Shown: positions 9,717 through 21,060 of the stretch, in pieces | How positions within the stretch are numbered: position 1 is the stretch's first letter | Layout: each line of letters opens with the position of its first letter | DNA from: Pseudomonas sp. Q2-TVG4-2 | GTDB taxonomy: Bacteria; Pseudomonadota; Gammaproteobacteria; Pseudomonadales; Pseudomonadaceae | Reading direction: 5' to 3' | NCBI RefSeq assembly: GCF_013620795.1 | Contig: NZ_LGLW01000004.1 | Span: forward strand, 496,001 to 560,000 | Length of the DNA stretch: 64,000 nucleotides | Program-made: the position numbers and the translations under genes | Notes under the pieces: model-generated | Told to the model about the DNA's origin: nothing | The model's input: only the letters and a program-made list of their open reading frames with translations | The model's database searches: none

Positions 9717-10345
9717 AAGGTGGGCTCGCGAATGATCTGGCGGAAGGTCAGGTTAAGGCGCGGTTCGGATACCTTACGTGTCCTGGCGATCTGGTGTTGC
9801 CAATGATGCTGCGTCGGGCCGCTCATGACCAGCAGCGATCCGTGTTCGAGACCGATCGAATGCTCGATACGGCTGGTGCCCTTTCGGCGCAGATCGAAAC
9901 GCCGCGTCGCGCCCAGATTGAGCGAGACCACCCGGGGTTCCGGACCCAATTCCGGCTCGTCGTCGCTGTGCCAGCCCATGGCATCCTGGCCGTCGCGATA
10001 CAGATTGAGCAGCACGCCGTTCATCTGCTGGCCGACCTGTAGCTGCACCTGCTCACGAATTTCGGCCAGCAACGGCGTCCAGGGCAGCGGTTCATGGACC
10101 AGCCCGGAATAACGCAGCCGCAGGTCCGCGTCGCCATACCAGGCGACCAGTCGCGGTACGCTGAAGCGGCGGCCGTAGAGTTTGATTTCCGGTTGCGACC
10201 AGGGCGTCTGAGTCAACAGACTCTCTAGCCAGCGATCGGCGATGTCTGCGTTGACCCACTGCGGCAGGTAGCGCAGATCGGCCTTGGGCAGGTCGATTTG
10301 GCTACTGTTGGCCTGCCCGCCGAGCGAATCGTCATACCTCGACAT
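9713..10345 (-). CDS. AlkB-like 2-oxoglutarate/Fe(II)-dependent dioxygenase
   Basis: A 210-residue oxygenase of the AlkB family. The iron triad is visible as H-x-D in GWHSDDEPELG and the distal His in TQHHWQHQI; the 2-oxoglutarate-binding arginines lie in RLNLTFRQI. The family removes alkyl groups from DNA or RNA bases by oxidation. The start MSRYDDSLGGQ at 10345 was chosen over the longer open frame because the extra N-terminal part is low-complexity and overlaps the upstream gene in another frame. It overlaps that gene by 14 bp and the downstream small gene by 4 bp, so it sits in a three-gene operon. The exact substrate is unknown. Confidence 0.85.
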   Translation of the reverse strand: MSRYDDSLGGQANSSQIDLPKADLRYLPQWVNADIADRWLESLLTQTPWSQPEIKLYGRRFSVPRLVAWYGDADLRLRYSGLVHEPLPWTPLLAEIREQVQLQVGQQMNGVLLNLYRDGQDAMGWHSDDEPELGPEPRVVSLNLGATRRFDLRRKGTSRIEHSIGLEHGSLLVMSGPTQHHWQHQIARTRKVSEPRLNLTFRQIIREPTL

Positions 10346-10631
10346 CAACCCACAACCCTTGACGCGGCAATTCGTCAAGCGCGTCCTGGTCTTGTTCAGC
10401 GGTTTCGCCTTCGGCCAGCTCCTGCGGACTATAGCCACGACGGCGCTGCCGCCGACGCTGCTCGTCGCGCAGCATCTGCTCGGCTTCCTGCGGGTGACGG
10501 CGCTCGAGGCCCACTGAGCTCTCGTTGGCGCTCGGCTGTATCGGTGTGACCGGTGCGATATCGGGGCGCGGCTTGACCACGTCCTGCTGGGCGTTGACCT
10601 GAACGGCGCCGGGCGGAATGACTGGCAGCAT
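10332..10631 (-). CDS. Conserved hypothetical protein upstream of the alkB-like gene
   Basis: A 99-residue protein starting MLPVIPPGAVQVN with a good ribosome-binding site (GGGAG seven bases before the ATG at 10631); a GTG at 10688 would add 19 residues. The first half is Pro/Ala/Gln-rich and looks disordered. The centre has a very basic run (RRRQRRRGYSP) and the end is RQGLWVDVEV. Similar short proteins are found beside rapA in pseudomonads, but no function is known to me. First gene of the operon leading to the alkB-like gene. Confidence 0.65.
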   Translation of the reverse strand: MLPVIPPGAVQVNAQQDVVKPRPDIAPVTPIQPSANESSVGLERRHPQEAEQMLRDEQRRRQRRRGYSPQELAEGETAEQDQDALDELPRQGLWVDVEV

Positions 10632-10743
10632 CTGTGCTCTCCCATAAGCAGCCCCGAGATAATCGGTGCCCATCATGCGGGCCTGCACCAGTTGATCGGC
10701 TGAACTGCTGATGACTTTAACAGCAACGCTACACTGCCAGGGT

Positions 10744-10779
10744 CCGTTCCCGTTTAGCCGCGGCCGTGAATGGGAACGG
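10744..10779. repeat. Inverted repeat in the rapA / alkB-operon divergent promoter region
   Basis: CCGTTCCCGTT (10744-10754) and AATGGGAACGG (10769-10779) form an imperfect 11-bp inverted repeat (one mismatch) in the gap between the two divergent transcripts. It may be a binding site for a regulator. Confidence 0.35.
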
Positions 10780-10867
10780 GGCCAAACCTTATCCGGCTGG
10801 CATCTGCCGTCGCTCTATCGGCAGTGTTCCGTTACCATAGCGCGCTTTTTTCACAGCGGGAGGCAGC

Positions 10868-13717
10868 ATGGCGCAGCAGTATCTACCGGGGCAACGCTGG
10901 ATCAGTGACAGCGAAGCGGAACTCGGTCTGGGGACCATCCTGATGCTCGACGGGCGGATGCTCACCGTGCTCTATCCGGCGACTGGCGAGACCCGCCAAT
11001 ACGCCGCGCGCAGTGCCCCGCTGACCCGCGTGCGTTTCGTCCCGGGAGATGAGATTACGCATTTCGAAGGCTGGAAGATGACCGTGCGCGAAGTCGACGA
11101 TGTCGACGGCCTGCTGGTCTATCACGGTTTGACCGAGCAGAACGAAGCCCGGACCCTGCCAGAAACCCAGCTGTCCAACTTCATCCAGTTCCGTCTCGCC
11201 AGCGACCGTCTGTTCGCCGGGCAGATCGACCCGCTGAACTGGTTCAAGCTGCGTTATCACACCCTGGAAAACCAGAGCAAGCAGCTGACTTCGTCGCTGT
11301 GGGGCCTGGGTGGTGTGCGTGCGCAGCCCATCGCGCACCAACTACACATCGCCCGCGAAGTCGCCGATCGTATCGCTCCGCGTGTCTTGTTGGCCGATGA
11401 AGTGGGCCTGGGTAAGACCATCGAAGCCGGACTGGTGATTCATCGCCAGTTGCTGTCGGGTCGCGCCAACCGTGTACTGATCCTGGTCCCGGAGAATCTG
11501 CAGCACCAGTGGCTGGTAGAAATGCGCCGCCGCTTCAACCTGCAGGTCGCGCTGTTCGACGATGAGCGATTCATCGAAAGCGATGCCAGCAATCCCTTCG
11601 AAGACACCCAGCTAGCACTGGTGTCGCTGGAATGGCTGAAGGATGACGAACGCGCTCAAGACGCCGCCTTCGCCGCCGGCTGGGATCTGCTGGTGGTGGA
11701 CGAGGCTCACCACCTGGTGTGGCACCCGGAGAACGCCAGCGCCGAGTACAAACTGGTCGAACAACTGGCTGAAGTCATTCCCGGCGTGCTGCTGCTGACC
11801 GCCACCCCCGAACAGCTGGGCCAGGAGAGCCACTTCGCCCGCCTGCGGCTGCTTGATCCGAACCGTTTCCACGATCTCGAGGCCTTCCGCGCGGAAAGCG
11901 CCAGCTATCAACCGGTCGCCCAGGCCGTGCAGGAGCTGCTCGATGAGGGCCGTCTGTCGCAAGAAGCGCACCAGACCATTCACAACTTTCTCGGTGCCGA
12001 AGGCGAAGCCCTGCTCGCCGCCGCCACCGATGGCGATATCGAAGCCAGCAGCCGGCTGATCCGCGAGCTGCTCGACCGGCACGGCACCGGGCGCCTGCTG
12101 TTTCGCAATACCCGCGCCGCCGTACGTGGTTTCCCCGAACGCCAGCTGCACGCCTATCCGCTGCCGTGCCCGGCCGAATACCTGGAGCTCCCACTGGGCG
12201 AGCACGCCGAGCTGTATCCAGAAGTCAGCTTTCAGCACCAGCAGGAAGTACCCGAGGCGCAGAACCGCTGGTGGACGTTTGATCCTCGTGTCGAGTGGTT
12301 GATCGACACGCTGAAAATGCTGAAGAAGTTCAAAGTGCTGGTCATCTGCGCCCACGCCGAGACTGCCTTGGACCTAGAAGACGCCCTGCGCGTGCGTTCC
12401 GGGATTCCGGCCACTGTCTTTCATGAAGGTATGAGCATTCTCGAGCGCGATCGCGCTGCCGCCTACTTCGCCGATGAGGAGTTCGGTGCCCAGGTGCTGA
12501 TCTGTTCGGAAATCGGCAGTGAAGGCCGCAACTTCCAGTTCGCTCATCACCTGGTGCTGTTCGATCTGCCAGCCCATCCGGATCTGCTCGAACAGCGCAT
12601 CGGCCGCCTCGACCGCATTGGTCAGGCGCACGTCATCCAGCTACACGTGCCCTACCTGGAAACCAGCCCGCAGGAACGTCTGTTCAAGTGGTACCACGAA
12701 GCGCTGAATGCGTTCCTCAACACCTGCCCCACCGGCAACGCCCTGCAGCATCAGTTCGGCCCACGCCTGTTGAACCAGCTGGAAGAAGGCGACGACGACG
12801 AGTTTCAGAAGCTCATCGACGAAGCCCACGCCGAACGTGAACGCCTGGAAGCCGACCTACACGCCGGGCGCGACCGCCTGCTGGAGCTCAACTCCGGTGG
12901 TGGCGAACAGGGTAAGGCGCTGGTCGAGGCCATCGAGGAGCAGGACGACCAGTTCGCCCTGCCGATCTATATGGAAGAGCTGTTCGACGCCTTCGGCATC
13001 GACAGCGAGGATCACTCCGAGAACGCGCTGATCCTGCGCCCCAGCGAGAAGATGCTCGACGCCAGCTTCCCGCTCGGCGACGACGAAGCCGTGACCATTA
13101 CCTACGACCGCGAGCAGGCACTGGCGCGTGAGGATATGCAGTTCCTCACCTGGGAACACCCTATGGTGCAGGGCGGTATGGACCTGGTGCTGTCCGGCTC
13201 CATGGGCAACACCGCGGTGGCGCTGATCAAGAACAAGGCGCTCAAGCCCGGTACCGTACTGCTGGAGCTGCTGTTCGTCAGCGAGGTGGTGGCGCCGCGC
13301 AAGCTGCAGCTCAACCGCTTCCTGCCGCCGCTGGCGCTGCGCTGTCTGCTCGACTCCAACGGTAACGACCTGGCGCCGAAAGTCGCTTTCGAAACCCTGA
13401 CCGATCAGCTGGAAAGCGTGCCGCGGGCCAGCGCCAACAAGTTCGTCCAGGCCCAGCGCGACGTGTTGGCCGTGCAGATTTCCGATGCCGAAGCCAAGAT
13501 CGCTCCGCGCCACAGCGAGCGCGTCGCAGAAGCGCAGCGCCGACTGAAAGCCAGCCTCGACGAGGAGCTTGCACGGCTGACGGCGCTGCAGGCGGTCAAC
13601 CCGAGCGTACGCGACAGCGAGATCGAAGCGCTGGGCAAGCAGCGTGAAGAAGGCCTGGCGATGCTGGAAAAAGCCGCGCTGCGCCTGGAGGCGATTCGGG
13701 TGTTGGTCGCGGGTTGA
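10868..13717 (+). CDS. rapA: RNA polymerase-associated helicase RapA (HepA)
   Basis: A 949-residue Swi2/Snf2-type ATPase; the E. coli protein is 968. RapA binds RNA polymerase and recycles it after termination. The N-terminal part (1-110) carries the family's Tudor-like domains. Walker A is DEVGLGKT at 177-184 and DEAH at 278-281. The second RecA lobe ends with the Snf2 motif [12 protein letters not shown] near residue 578. The C-terminal third matches the RapA-specific domains. The ATG is preceded by GGGAGG at good spacing. It is divergent from the alkB-like operon, the same neighbourhood seen in P. aeruginosa. Confidence 0.95.
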   Translation: MAQQYLPGQRWISDSEAELGLGTILMLDGRMLTVLYPATGETRQYAARSAPLTRVRFVPGDEITHFEGWKMTVREVDDVDGLLVYHGLTEQNEARTLPETQLSNFIQFRLASDRLFAGQIDPLNWFKLRYHTLENQSKQLTSSLWGLGGVRAQPIAHQLHIAREVADRIAPRVLLADEVGLGKTIEAGLVIHRQLLSGRANRVLILVPENLQHQWLVEMRRRFNLQVALFDDERFIESDASNPFEDTQLALVSLEWLKDDERAQDAAFAAGWDLLVVDEAHHLVWHPENASAEYKLVEQLAEVIPGVLLLTATPEQLGQESHFARLRLLDPNRFHDLEAFRAESASYQPVAQAVQELLDEGRLSQEAHQTIHNFLGAEGEALLAAATDGDIEASSRLIRELLDRHGTGRLLFRNTRAAVRGFPERQLHAYPLPCPAEYLELPLGEHAELYPEVSFQHQQEVPEAQNRWWTFDPRVEWLIDTLKMLKKFKVLVICAHAETALDLEDALRVRSGIPATVFHEGMSILERDRAAAYFADEEFGAQVLICSEIGSEGRNFQFAHHLVLFDLPAHPDLLEQRIGRLDRIGQAHVIQLHVPYLETSPQERLFKWYHEALNAFLNTCPTGNALQHQFGPRLLNQLEEGDDDEFQKLIDEAHAERERLEADLHAGRDRLLELNSGGGEQGKALVEAIEEQDDQFALPIYMEELFDAFGIDSEDHSENALILRPSEKMLDASFPLGDDEAVTITYDREQALAREDMQFLTWEHPMVQGGMDLVLSGSMGNTAVALIKNKALKPGTVLLELLFVSEVVAPRKLQLNRFLPPLALRCLLDSNGNDLAPKVAFETLTDQLESVPRASANKFVQAQRDVLAVQISDAEAKIAPRHSERVAEAQRRLKASLDEELARLTALQAVNPSVRDSEIEALGKQREEGLAMLEKAALRLEAIRVLVAG

Positions 13718-13772
13718 CCGGTCGACAGGCTCGGAGGGGGACTGGAGGGTTGAAGCGTTGAAGGCTGAGAGC

Positions 13773-13791
13773 TTTAAGCTTCAAGCTTAAA
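13773..13791. repeat. Perfect 9-bp inverted repeat behind rapA
   Basis: TTTAAGCTT and AAGCTTAAA separated by one base, 55 bp after the rapA stop. It is part of an AAGCTT-rich stretch resembling the short dispersed repeats common in this group. Confidence 0.35.
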
Positions 13792-13844
13792 CCAGGCTTT
13801 TACCCCCTCGCATCGCCTCCACCCCGCTTCGCCCCGAGGGTGGG

Positions 13845-13905
13845 CCTCCCACAAAAAGCAGCCGGCACACATCGTCCCTGTGGGAGGCGCGACCCGCGGC
13901 GAACG
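13845..13905. repeat. REP-like palindromic element between rapA and lhr
   Basis: CCTCCCACA (13845-13853) and TGTGGGAGG (13879-13887) form a 9-bp inverted repeat, followed by GCGCGACCCGCGGCGAA. The CTGTGGGAG...CGCGGCGAA pattern is typical of pseudomonad REP sequences. It lies between two convergent genes, the usual REP location. Confidence 0.65.
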
Positions 13906-13954
13906 CAGGCCGTAGACTGCGGCTTACGGTATGACGCTCCCGATACTTTCACCG

Positions 13955-16900
13955 CTAGCGTCGCGCCACTGCGAGCAGCTGCCGCGCCCTGCGCTGATCG
14001 TCCTCATCGAGCTCCGCCAGCAACCCTGGCTTACCTGCCACCAGCACTGCCAACGGAACACCATCGCGATAAAGGATGCGGTTGCCGGCCACTGCAGGCA
14101 CTCGCTCACCGGGTAGCAAGGTGCCAATCTGGTTCAACGGGTCGACCGCCGAAACTGCAATCATCTCCCCCGACAACGGCCGCTTGCGGATTTCGCGCAG
14201 CAAGCCGACGGCGTCCGGCAACGCGAACTGCTCGCCAGGCAGGCCGGCGACAAACCGACCACCGCGAATCTCGCCTCGCGCTTCGAGCCGATGATAGACG
14301 CGTAGCAGGTCGCGCCATGGCGGTAGCCAGTCCGCTTCGCGATCCAGCAATCGCCAGAACACCACACCATAACGGCGCAACATCACCATGGCGATGTGTT
14401 CCAGAGTTTCGGGATCGAGCGGTGATCGACGTGCCGGAACAGGATCGGATGTTGCCGCCGGGCCCTTGCGCACCAAGGCCCAACGTCCGGCATCGGCCAT
14501 TCCTCCGATAAAGGCGCCACCACGGCTCTGGCGGCTGCTGCGTGAACGTTTCACCGCCGGCGCCAGCAACGTACGCAGTCCGGCAAAACTATCGGCATTG
14601 ACCAGCCCGACGGCAACCAGCTCGCCGAGCGCATCTTCCAGCTCGCTGCGCAGCAGCCGGGCGTCCTGCTGCAGTTCATCGAAGAACAGCGCGCCGTGAC
14701 TTTGCAGTGTCTCGAGTACCCGCTGCGCGCGTGAGGACAGCTCCGGCTGCGGCGCGTCGCTGGCCAGCGCGTACCAGGCGGACAGGTGCCGGCGCGGCAG
14801 CAAGACGATCGGAGTGCCGCGCACCGGCCCGCTGCTGGCCTTGATCCGCCCGGCCAGGCGCGTCCAGACGATGCGTCCAGATCGGCACAGTTCGTCAAGC
14901 CAGGGCCCGCCATAGTCTTTCAGGCGCGCCGGCAATAGGTCGCCCTCCCACGCTCCGGCGGCGGCCTGGAAGCCTTCAAGCTGCTCGACTACCGGGCCTA
15001 GCGCGTCACGTCCCTGCATCCGCGTCGCTTCGGAAAGATGCTGCCAGTCGATCAGGAATCGCATGAAGTCGGCGCGTTCCACTGGCTCGATTTCACGGCG
15101 CAGCCGCTTGAGGGTGTAGCGATGGATGCGCGCCAACAGGTGCCGCTCGCACCATTCTTCTTCGCTCGCGCCAGGCGTAAAGCGACCGCGCAGCACGTAG
15201 CCTTCGGCCTCCAGGTGCGTCAGCGCGAGGGCCACGGCGGAAGCCGGCAGGGCCAGCGGTCTGGCGATCAGCGCTACCGGCAATGGGCCGAACGCGATCA
15301 TGCGGGCTCTGATCAATTCCGTAAGCGCCGCTTCCTCGGTCAACGTCTCGTCGTAGCCCGGCAGCAGCCGCAGCTGCGGCTCGCAACGCGCGGCCGGGTA
15401 GATTGCCAGGAGCAAGCTCAAGCGCTCGACGGGCAGCCAGAGTGCGCGATCATGGGCGACCTGCGCGCGAGTGGCGCGACCGCCGCGGGCCAGCTCACTG
15501 AGCCAAGAGGGCCACTGCGGATCGCGCCGAGCTTCGGCCTCGGCGATGCAACCCAGCCCCATCAAAGCCTCGTGCAACTCGTCCGAATTGCGCGCCTGCG
15601 GCCAGGCCTCCTCACGTACTGCTTCGATCGCTGCGGCGTCCAGCGCACCGAGGTCGTCGCTGGATTCAGGATCGGTCCAGCGCCGATTGAGCACCGCCTG
15701 GGTGCGTCGCTCTTCCAGTGGCGCATCGTCAAGGAAGGCATAGGGTCGCGCGCCGAGCACTTCCATCGCCAACGGCGACGGTGCCGGCAGATCGCGCGCC
15801 AGCAGTTCGATCTCGCCGTGCTCGATGCGCCGCAACAGCGCCAGCCAACCTTTGCTGTCCATGGCGTCGTGCAGACAGTCATCGAGGGTCTGCGCCACGA
15901 GTGGGTGATTCGGAATTTCGCGCTCGCCGACGACGTTTTCCAAGCAGGCGACCTGATCGGGGAAGACGGCGGCGAGCAAGTCCTCACTCTTCATCCGCTG
16001 CAGTTGCGGCGGGACCTTGCGTCCACCGGCCATGCGCGGCAGTGCCAGGGCCGTGGTTGCATTCCAACGCCAGCGCACGCCGAACAGCGGCGCATCGAGA
16101 ACCGCCTGGATCAGCACGCCCTCCGCGCTGTTGGGGTGCAGGTAGCGCCAGACCTCGTCGAGGGGAAAGCTATGGCTGGTTGATAGCGAGAAGATGATCG
16201 CATCTTCCGTCGCGGCAGCCTGCAGTTCGAAGTTGAAGGTGCGACAGAACCGCTTGCGCAGCGCCAGGCCCCAGGCTCGGTTGATCCGGCTGCCGTACGG
16301 CGAATGGATGACCAGTTGGGTGCCGCCGGATTCGTCGAAGAAGCGCTCCATGATCAGCCGTTGCTGCGTCGGCAACGCACCAAGGGCGGAACGCGCACGC
16401 GCCAGGTATTCAACGATCTGCCGCGCCGCCGCTTCTGGCAGGCCAAGCGTGTCAATAAGCCAGTCGATGGCAAGCCGCAGCCTCGATGAGGCCTCGGAAG
16501 CATCGATGACACCCGCTTTTGTAGGAGCCGGGCCGCTGGCGATCCTGGGCCGCACAAAAGCATCGCCAGCAAGCTGGCTCCTACGGGATTCGGCGTCGGC
16601 CAGACGCTGGTCGATCTCCCCCCGCAACCTCGCCACGGCCGCCGAAAGCTCATTGCTGCGCCCTGGCGCTTCGCCCAGCCAGAACGGAATGTTCGGCGGC
16701 TGGCCCTGGGCATCTTCAACCCGGACCCGCCCCGCCTCGATCCTGATGATGCGGTACGCCGTATTCCCCAGCTGGAACACATCACCGGCCAAACTTTCCA
16801 CGGCGAAGTCCTCGTTCACCGTACCGATGTTGAAGCCCTGCGGCTCGAGCAGCACGCTGTAGTCGGCATTGTCGGCAATGGTCCCGCCGGAGGTCAGCGC

Positions 16901-18376
16901 GGTCAGACGACCGCCGCGCCGGCCGCGCAGGCTGCGGTTGACCACGTCGCGGTGCAGGTAGGCGCCGCGGGCGCCGTGGCGAGTGGTGTAGCCCTCGGCG
17001 AGCATCGCCAGCAACGCCTGATAGCTCTCTTCGCTGAGCGACGCGTACGGCATGGCCCGCCGAATCAGCGCCAGCAGCGCATCCTCCTGCCATTCGCAGC
17101 ACGACACCTCAGCGATAATCTGTTGCGCCAGCACATCCAGCGGCGCCACGGGAATCATCAGTGTGTCCAGCTCGCCGCGGCGCACGCTGTCGAGCAAGGC
17201 GGTGCACTCGATCAGGTCGTCGCGCGAGTTGGGAAACAGCCGCCCCTTGGAGACACCGCCGACCTGATGCCCAGCACGACCGACGCGTTGTAGGAAGGCG
17301 GAAATCGAGCGCGGCGAACCGAGCTGGCACACCAACTCCACATCGCCGATATCGATGCCCAGCTCCAGCGAGGCAGTGGCCACCAGCACCCTCAGCTCGC
17401 CACGTTTGAGCCGCTGTTCGGCGTCCAATCGCTGTTCGCGCGCGAGACTGCCGTGGTGCGCCGCCACTACGGCGTTGCCGAGACGCTCGCTGAGATGCCT
17501 CGCGGCACGCTCGGCCATTCGCCGCGTGTTGACGAATACCAGCGTGGTGCGGTGCTCGCCGGCCAAAGCTGCCAGGCGATCGTAGACCAGCGTCCAGACG
17601 TCATTGCTCATCACCGCTTCCAGCGATACCGGTGGCACTTCCAGCGCCAAATCGCGCGCCCGACCATGTCCGATATCGACGACTTCACAGCGGCGACCAA
17701 CACCAACCAGATAGTCAGCCACTGCTTCGATCGGTTTCTGTGTCGCCGACAAGCCGACTCGCACCAACGGCCGGGCGCAGAGGGCTTCGAGGCGCTCCAG
17801 TGATAACGCCAGATGGCTGCCGCGCTTGTTGCCGGCGATCGCATGGATCTCGTCGACGATCACGCTGCGCACGCCCGCCAGCATTTGTCGGCCGGATTCT
17901 GAGCCCAGCAGCACGTAGAGCGATTCCGGGGTCGTCACCAGAATGTGCGGCACCCGCTTGCGCATCGCCGCGCGCTCGGCCTGCGGGGTATCGCCGGTGC
18001 GCACCGCGGTACGAACCTCCAGCATCGGTAGCCCAAGGCGCTGCAGCTCGGCGGAAATCCCCGCCAGCGGCCGCTCCAGGTTCAAATGAATATCGTTGGA
18101 CAGCGCCTTGAGCGGCGACACGTAGAGCACCGCCGTTTCGTCCGGCAGGCCACCGTCGGCCAGGCCCTGCTGAACCAGCTGATCAAGCGCGGCGAGGAAG
18201 GCCGTCAGCGTTTTACCGGAGCCGGTGGGCGCCGCCACCAGCGTCGATTGGCCGGAACGGATCAGGGGCCACGCGCGCGTCTGGGCCGGGGTCGGCGCGG
18301 GGAAACTGCGACTGAACCAGCCGGCTACTGCCGGATGGAACGCGGCCAGCGCATCGTGAGCGGGGGTCAGTTTCAT
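13955..18376 (-). CDS. lhr: Lhr-type large DEAD/H helicase
   Basis: A 1473-residue superfamily 2 helicase. Family members run about 1400-1540 residues. Walker A is APTGSGKT, motif II is DEIH in [10 protein letters not shown], motif VI lies in [12 protein letters not shown]. These are followed by the winged-helix/Lhr core and a long C-terminal domain containing the DUF4011-like/uracil glycosylase-associated region of bacterial Lhr proteins. It unwinds DNA and RNA-DNA hybrids and is linked to DNA repair. The ATG at 18376 begins [15 protein letters not shown]; upstream sequence in frame looks non-coding. Odd feature: a REP doublet at 16518-16587 is translated in frame as an extra Arg/Ala/Pro-rich insert ([16 protein letters not shown]). 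Confidence 0.9.
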   Translation of the reverse strand: MKLTPAHDALAAFHPAVAGWFSRSFPAPTPAQTRAWPLIRSGQSTLVAAPTGSGKTLTAFLAALDQLVQQGLADGGLPDETAVLYVSPLKALSNDIHLNLERPLAGISAELQRLGLPMLEVRTAVRTGDTPQAERAAMRKRVPHILVTTPESLYVLLGSESGRQMLAGVRSVIVDEIHAIAGNKRGSHLALSLERLEALCARPLVRVGLSATQKPIEAVADYLVGVGRRCEVVDIGHGRARDLALEVPPVSLEAVMSNDVWTLVYDRLAALAGEHRTTLVFVNTRRMAERAARHLSERLGNAVVAAHHGSLAREQRLDAEQRLKRGELRVLVATASLELGIDIGDVELVCQLGSPRSISAFLQRVGRAGHQVGGVSKGRLFPNSRDDLIECTALLDSVRRGELDTLMIPVAPLDVLAQQIIAEVSCCEWQEDALLALIRRAMPYASLSEESYQALLAMLAEGYTTRHGARGAYLHRDVVNRSLRGRRGGRLTALTSGGTIADNADYSVLLEPQGFNIGTVNEDFAVESLAGDVFQLGNTAYRIIRIEAGRVRVEDAQGQPPNIPFWLGEAPGRSNELSAAVARLRGEIDQRLADAESRRSQLAGDAFVRPRIASGPAPTKAGVIDASEASSRLRLAIDWLIDTLGLPEAAARQIVEYLARARSALGALPTQQRLIMERFFDESGGTQLVIHSPYGSRINRAWGLALRKRFCRTFNFELQAAATEDAIIFSLSTSHSFPLDEVWRYLHPNSAEGVLIQAVLDAPLFGVRWRWNATTALALPRMAGGRKVPPQLQRMKSEDLLAAVFPDQVACLENVVGEREIPNHPLVAQTLDDCLHDAMDSKGWLALLRRIEHGEIELLARDLPAPSPLAMEVLGARPYAFLDDAPLEERRTQAVLNRRWTDPESSDDLGALDAAAIEAVREEAWPQARNSDELHEALMGLGCIAEAEARRDPQWPSWLSELARGGRATRAQVAHDRALWLPVERLSLLLAIYPAARCEPQLRLLPGYDETLTEEAALTELIRARMIAFGPLPVALIARPLALPASAVALALTHLEAEGYVLRGRFTPGASEEEWCERHLLARIHRYTLKRLRREIEPVERADFMRFLIDWQHLSEATRMQGRDALGPVVEQLEGFQAAAGAWEGDLLPARLKDYGGPWLDELCRSGRIVWTRLAGRIKASSGPVRGTPIVLLPRRHLSAWYALASDAPQPELSSRAQRVLETLQSHGALFFDELQQDARLLRSELEDALGELVAVGLVNADSFAGLRTLLAPAVKRSRSSRQSRGGAFIGGMADAGRWALVRKGPAATSDPVPARRSPLDPETLEHIAMVMLRRYGVVFWRLLDREADWLPPWRDLLRVYHRLEARGEIRGGRFVAGLPGEQFALPDAVGLLREIRKRPLSGEMIAVSAVDPLNQIGTLLPGERVPAVAGNRILYRDGVPLAVLVAGKPGLLAELDEDDQRRARQLLAVARR
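16518..16587. repeat. REP doublet (BIME) inside the lhr reading frame
   Basis: Two REP units face each other: GTAGGAGCCGGGCCGCTGGC (from 16521) and its near-complement ending GCCAGCAAGCTGGCTCCTAC (to 16584), separated by about 18 bp. This is the standard pseudomonad REP pair, normally intergenic. Here its length keeps the lhr frame open and it encodes about 23 residues. Confidence 0.8.
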
Positions 18377-18498
18377 GCGCTGAATATGCTGCCGCCGCGG
18401 CTCGGCTACAAGGCTAAACAACCGCAGCCCGTCGCTTGCCAGGAAACGGCAGCCCTCCCCGGCGGTCCACTTCAGACAGCCTGACGATGGAGAACGCC

Positions 18499-18810
18499 AT
18501 GAGTAACCAACCACTGACGCTCGATGATGCGATGCAACTCGTCACCGAGGCCTTCCTCCCATGCGGCTGCGTGACCAGCGCCAACCCGGATGAGGACAGT
18601 TTCGGCTTTACCGTCATGTCGGGCAGCGGCACAGAGGTGCTGCGTGTGCCCAGCGTGTCGCAGGAGGAATACAGCAACCCGCAGCATCTTGGCAGCGTCA
18701 TCGAGCAGGCGCGACTGGACGTTGAGGACAAGGATCAGCGTCTCGAGCCCTGGACCATGCCGTCCATAACCGATGGCACCGGCATCCCGGAAACCCCGCC
18801 GAACTACTGA
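18499..18810 (+). CDS. Conserved hypothetical protein next to lhr
   Basis: A 103-residue soluble protein beginning [23 protein letters not shown] lies 7 bases before the chosen ATG. It contains a short Cys motif ([17 protein letters not shown]) near residue 22 and ends in a Pro/Thr-rich tail. No known domain is recognised. It is divergent from lhr and 27 bp upstream of the short-chain dehydrogenase gene, probably in one transcript with it. Confidence 0.7.
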   Translation: MSNQPLTLDDAMQLVTEAFLPCGCVTSANPDEDSFGFTVMSGSGTEVLRVPSVSQEEYSNPQHLGSVIEQARLDVEDKDQRLEPWTMPSITDGTGIPETPPNY

Positions 18811-18837
18811 CTCTCCTGCGACCAGACGAGGACGACC

Positions 18838-19533
18838 ATGAGCAATCCCGTTCTTCTGATCACCGGCGCCTCCTCCGGGATCGGCGCCGCCACGGCCCGG
18901 CTCGCCGCCGAGGCTGGCTATCGCGTGGCGCTGGCAGCGCGCTCCGAACATAAGCTCGCACAGTTGGTGAGCGACCTCGGCGGTCCGGATCGGGCGTTGG
19001 CGATCCGCTGCGATGTCAAGGAGTACGCCGAACAACAGGCCATGGTGCAGCGGGCACTGGACCATTTCGGCCAGCTCGATGCGGTCTACGCCAATGCCGG
19101 CATACCGGGCAGCGAAGGCGGCTTCAGTGGCGCCGATCCTGAGGTCTGGCGCGAAATGCTGCTGACCAATGTCTACGGGGTCGGCCTGACCCTGCGTTGC
19201 AGCATCGAAGCACTCAAGGCCAGCCGCGGCCACCTGCTGCTAACCGGCTCGGCCGCCGGCCGCTTCGTCATTCCCGGCTCGATGTACAGCGCCAGCAAAT
19301 GGGCGGTGACCGGCATGGGCCTGAGCGTGCGCGAGGAGCTGCGCGGCACAGGCGTGCGGGTCACGCTGATCGAGCCGGGGATGGTCGACACGCCGCTGTT
19401 CGACAAGCCGCCCGCTTATGCGATGCAGCCTGAGGACATCGGCCGAGCGGTGGTCTATGCGCTCTCGCAGCCGCGCCATGTGGACGTCAACGAGATTCTC
19501 ATCCGCCCTACCCCACCGCTCGAAAACAGCTAG
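18838..19533 (+). CDS. Short-chain dehydrogenase/reductase
   Basis: A 231-residue classical SDR oxidoreductase. The Rossmann motif is GASSGIG at residues 10-16, the NAG motif is in YANAGIPG, and the catalytic Ser and YSASK (Tyr-x-x-x-Lys) are present. A following PG motif (EPGMVDTPLF) is typical. The substrate cannot be read from sequence. The basic/neutral residues after beta-2 (AARSEHK) suggest NADP(H). It follows the hypothetical gene at 18499 by 27 bp. Confidence 0.85.
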   Translation: MSNPVLLITGASSGIGAATARLAAEAGYRVALAARSEHKLAQLVSDLGGPDRALAIRCDVKEYAEQQAMVQRALDHFGQLDAVYANAGIPGSEGGFSGADPEVWREMLLTNVYGVGLTLRCSIEALKASRGHLLLTGSAAGRFVIPGSMYSASKWAVTGMGLSVREELRGTGVRVTLIEPGMVDTPLFDKPPAYAMQPEDIGRAVVYALSQPRHVDVNEILIRPTPPLENS

Positions 19534-19763
19534 GTTCGACGCCTGGCGCGTGGCCGATGCCAGAGCTGGCAGCCGAGTAACCGACACGGCGCCTTTCGCA
19601 ATCGCGGTTGTGCTGCTTTCATCAAAAGGCGCAAGCGAGCCCATGCAACGGCTCTCGCATCTACATCGGCAGAAACTTTTGCGCCTCGCTTCGGGTCGCT
19701 ATAGAGGCGGTTTTCGGCCGTTCCTGGCATTGAATATCCAGGCATCGAACAAGGGGGACGCCC

Positions 19764-21059
19764 ATGGGCAACCTGGCAGAACAGCTAAAACAGCAACCAG
19801 CACTCGCCGAACTGGACTATCTGCTGCAGCGTTTCCGGCAGGTCCGCGCAATCAGCGAAGTGATCTGCGCACCGCTACAAGTCGAGGACTATCTCATCCA
19901 GAGCATGCCCGACGTCAGCCCGCCGAAATGGCACCTCGCACATGTCAGCTGGTTCTTCGAGGCGTTCCTGCTCAAGCCTTACCTATCTGGCTACAAACCG
20001 CTCAATGCGGCTTATGACCACCTGTTCAATTCCTACTATGAAACCCACAGCACGCCCTTCCCGCGGGCCCAACGCGGACTGATTTCGCGGCCAGGCGTCG
20101 AGGACGTGTATCGCTTTCGCCAGCACGTCGACCGTGCCATGGGCGAGCTGCTGGTCAACCCACCGCAGCAATATGCCGTCGAAATCATGCGCAGGGTCGA
20201 GCTGGGCCTGCAGCACGAACAGCAGCATCAGGAGCTGCTGTTGATGGACATCAAGCACATCCTCGCGCAGAACCCGTTGCATCCGGTCTACCGCGACGAG
20301 TTAAAACCGGCGCCCGCACTGCATAACGATCGTACTCGCTGGCATGACTATGCCGGCGGCGTGCGCCATATCGGACATGCCGGCAGCGGTTTTGCCTTTG
20401 ATTGTGAAATGCCGCGGCATCGGCAGTTTATCGAGGATTTCCAGCTGGCCGATCGCCTGGTCAGCAATCGTGAATACCTGTCGTTCATCGCAGACGGCGG
20501 TTATGCACGCAGCGAGCTCTGGCTGTCCGACGGCTGGGCGCAGATCCAGCAATGCGGGTGGCATTCGCCGCTGTACTGGCAGCGTCAGGAGGACAGCTGG
20601 CATGAAATGACCCTCGGCGGTTTGCGCCCGCTAGACCTGGAGGCCCCGGTCTGCCACGTCAGCTTCTTCGAGGCGGATGCTTATGCGCGCTGGGCCGGAG
20701 CCCGGTTGCCCAGGGAGGCCGAGTGGGAGGTCGCGGCGATGGATCAGCCACAACGCGGCAACTTTCTTGAGAGCGACCATCTGCAACCGGTCGCGGCGAA
20801 CACACCCCACGAGGGACCGGCGCAACTGTTCGGCGATGTCTGGGAGTGGACTGCCGATGCTTACCGTCCTTATCCCGGCTTCCGACCGCTGGAAGGCAGT
20901 CTGGGCGAATACAACGGCAAATTCATGTCCGGCCAGATGGTCCTGCGCGGCGGTTGCTGCGCCACGCCGGAAGCCCATATCCGCGCCACCTATCGCAATT
21001 TTTTTCAGCCGGCCATGCGCTGGCAATTCGCCGGGCTGCGCCTGGCCAGGGAGCTATGA
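19764..21059 (+). CDS. egtB: Hercynylcysteine-sulfoxide synthase-type enzyme EgtB
   Basis: A 431-residue iron-dependent sulfoxide synthase. The N-terminal DinB-like domain carries the expected three-His iron site: H60 in KWHLAHVSWFFE, and H151/H155 in LQHEQQHQELL. The C-terminal formylglycine-generating/C-type-lectin-like domain (about 200-431) ends with LFGDVWEWTADAYRPYPGF and the family end-pattern CCATPEAHIRATYRNFFQP. EgtB joins hercynine to a thiol donor during ergothioneine synthesis. The start follows GGGGGAC nine bases upstream. The next gene, egtD, begins one base after the stop, so this is an ergothioneine operon. No egtC is present nearby, consistent with the proteobacterial type that may use cysteine directly. 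Confidence 0.88.
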   Translation: MGNLAEQLKQQPALAELDYLLQRFRQVRAISEVICAPLQVEDYLIQSMPDVSPPKWHLAHVSWFFEAFLLKPYLSGYKPLNAAYDHLFNSYYETHSTPFPRAQRGLISRPGVEDVYRFRQHVDRAMGELLVNPPQQYAVEIMRRVELGLQHEQQHQELLLMDIKHILAQNPLHPVYRDELKPAPALHNDRTRWHDYAGGVRHIGHAGSGFAFDCEMPRHRQFIEDFQLADRLVSNREYLSFIADGGYARSELWLSDGWAQIQQCGWHSPLYWQRQEDSWHEMTLGGLRPLDLEAPVCHVSFFEADAYARWAGARLPREAEWEVAAMDQPQRGNFLESDHLQPVAANTPHEGPAQLFGDVWEWTADAYRPYPGFRPLEGSLGEYNGKFMSGQMVLRGGCCATPEAHIRATYRNFFQPAMRWQFAGLRLAREL

Positions 21060-21060
21060 A

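Noticed and set aside
15038..16183. 381-codon plus-strand frame over lhr
   Set aside because: Same reason: the minus-strand helicase is unambiguous and the antisense product is low-complexity.
20677..21060. Upstream in-frame extension of egtD
   Set aside because: It lies wholly within egtB in another frame; the ATG one base after the egtB stop fits the family length.
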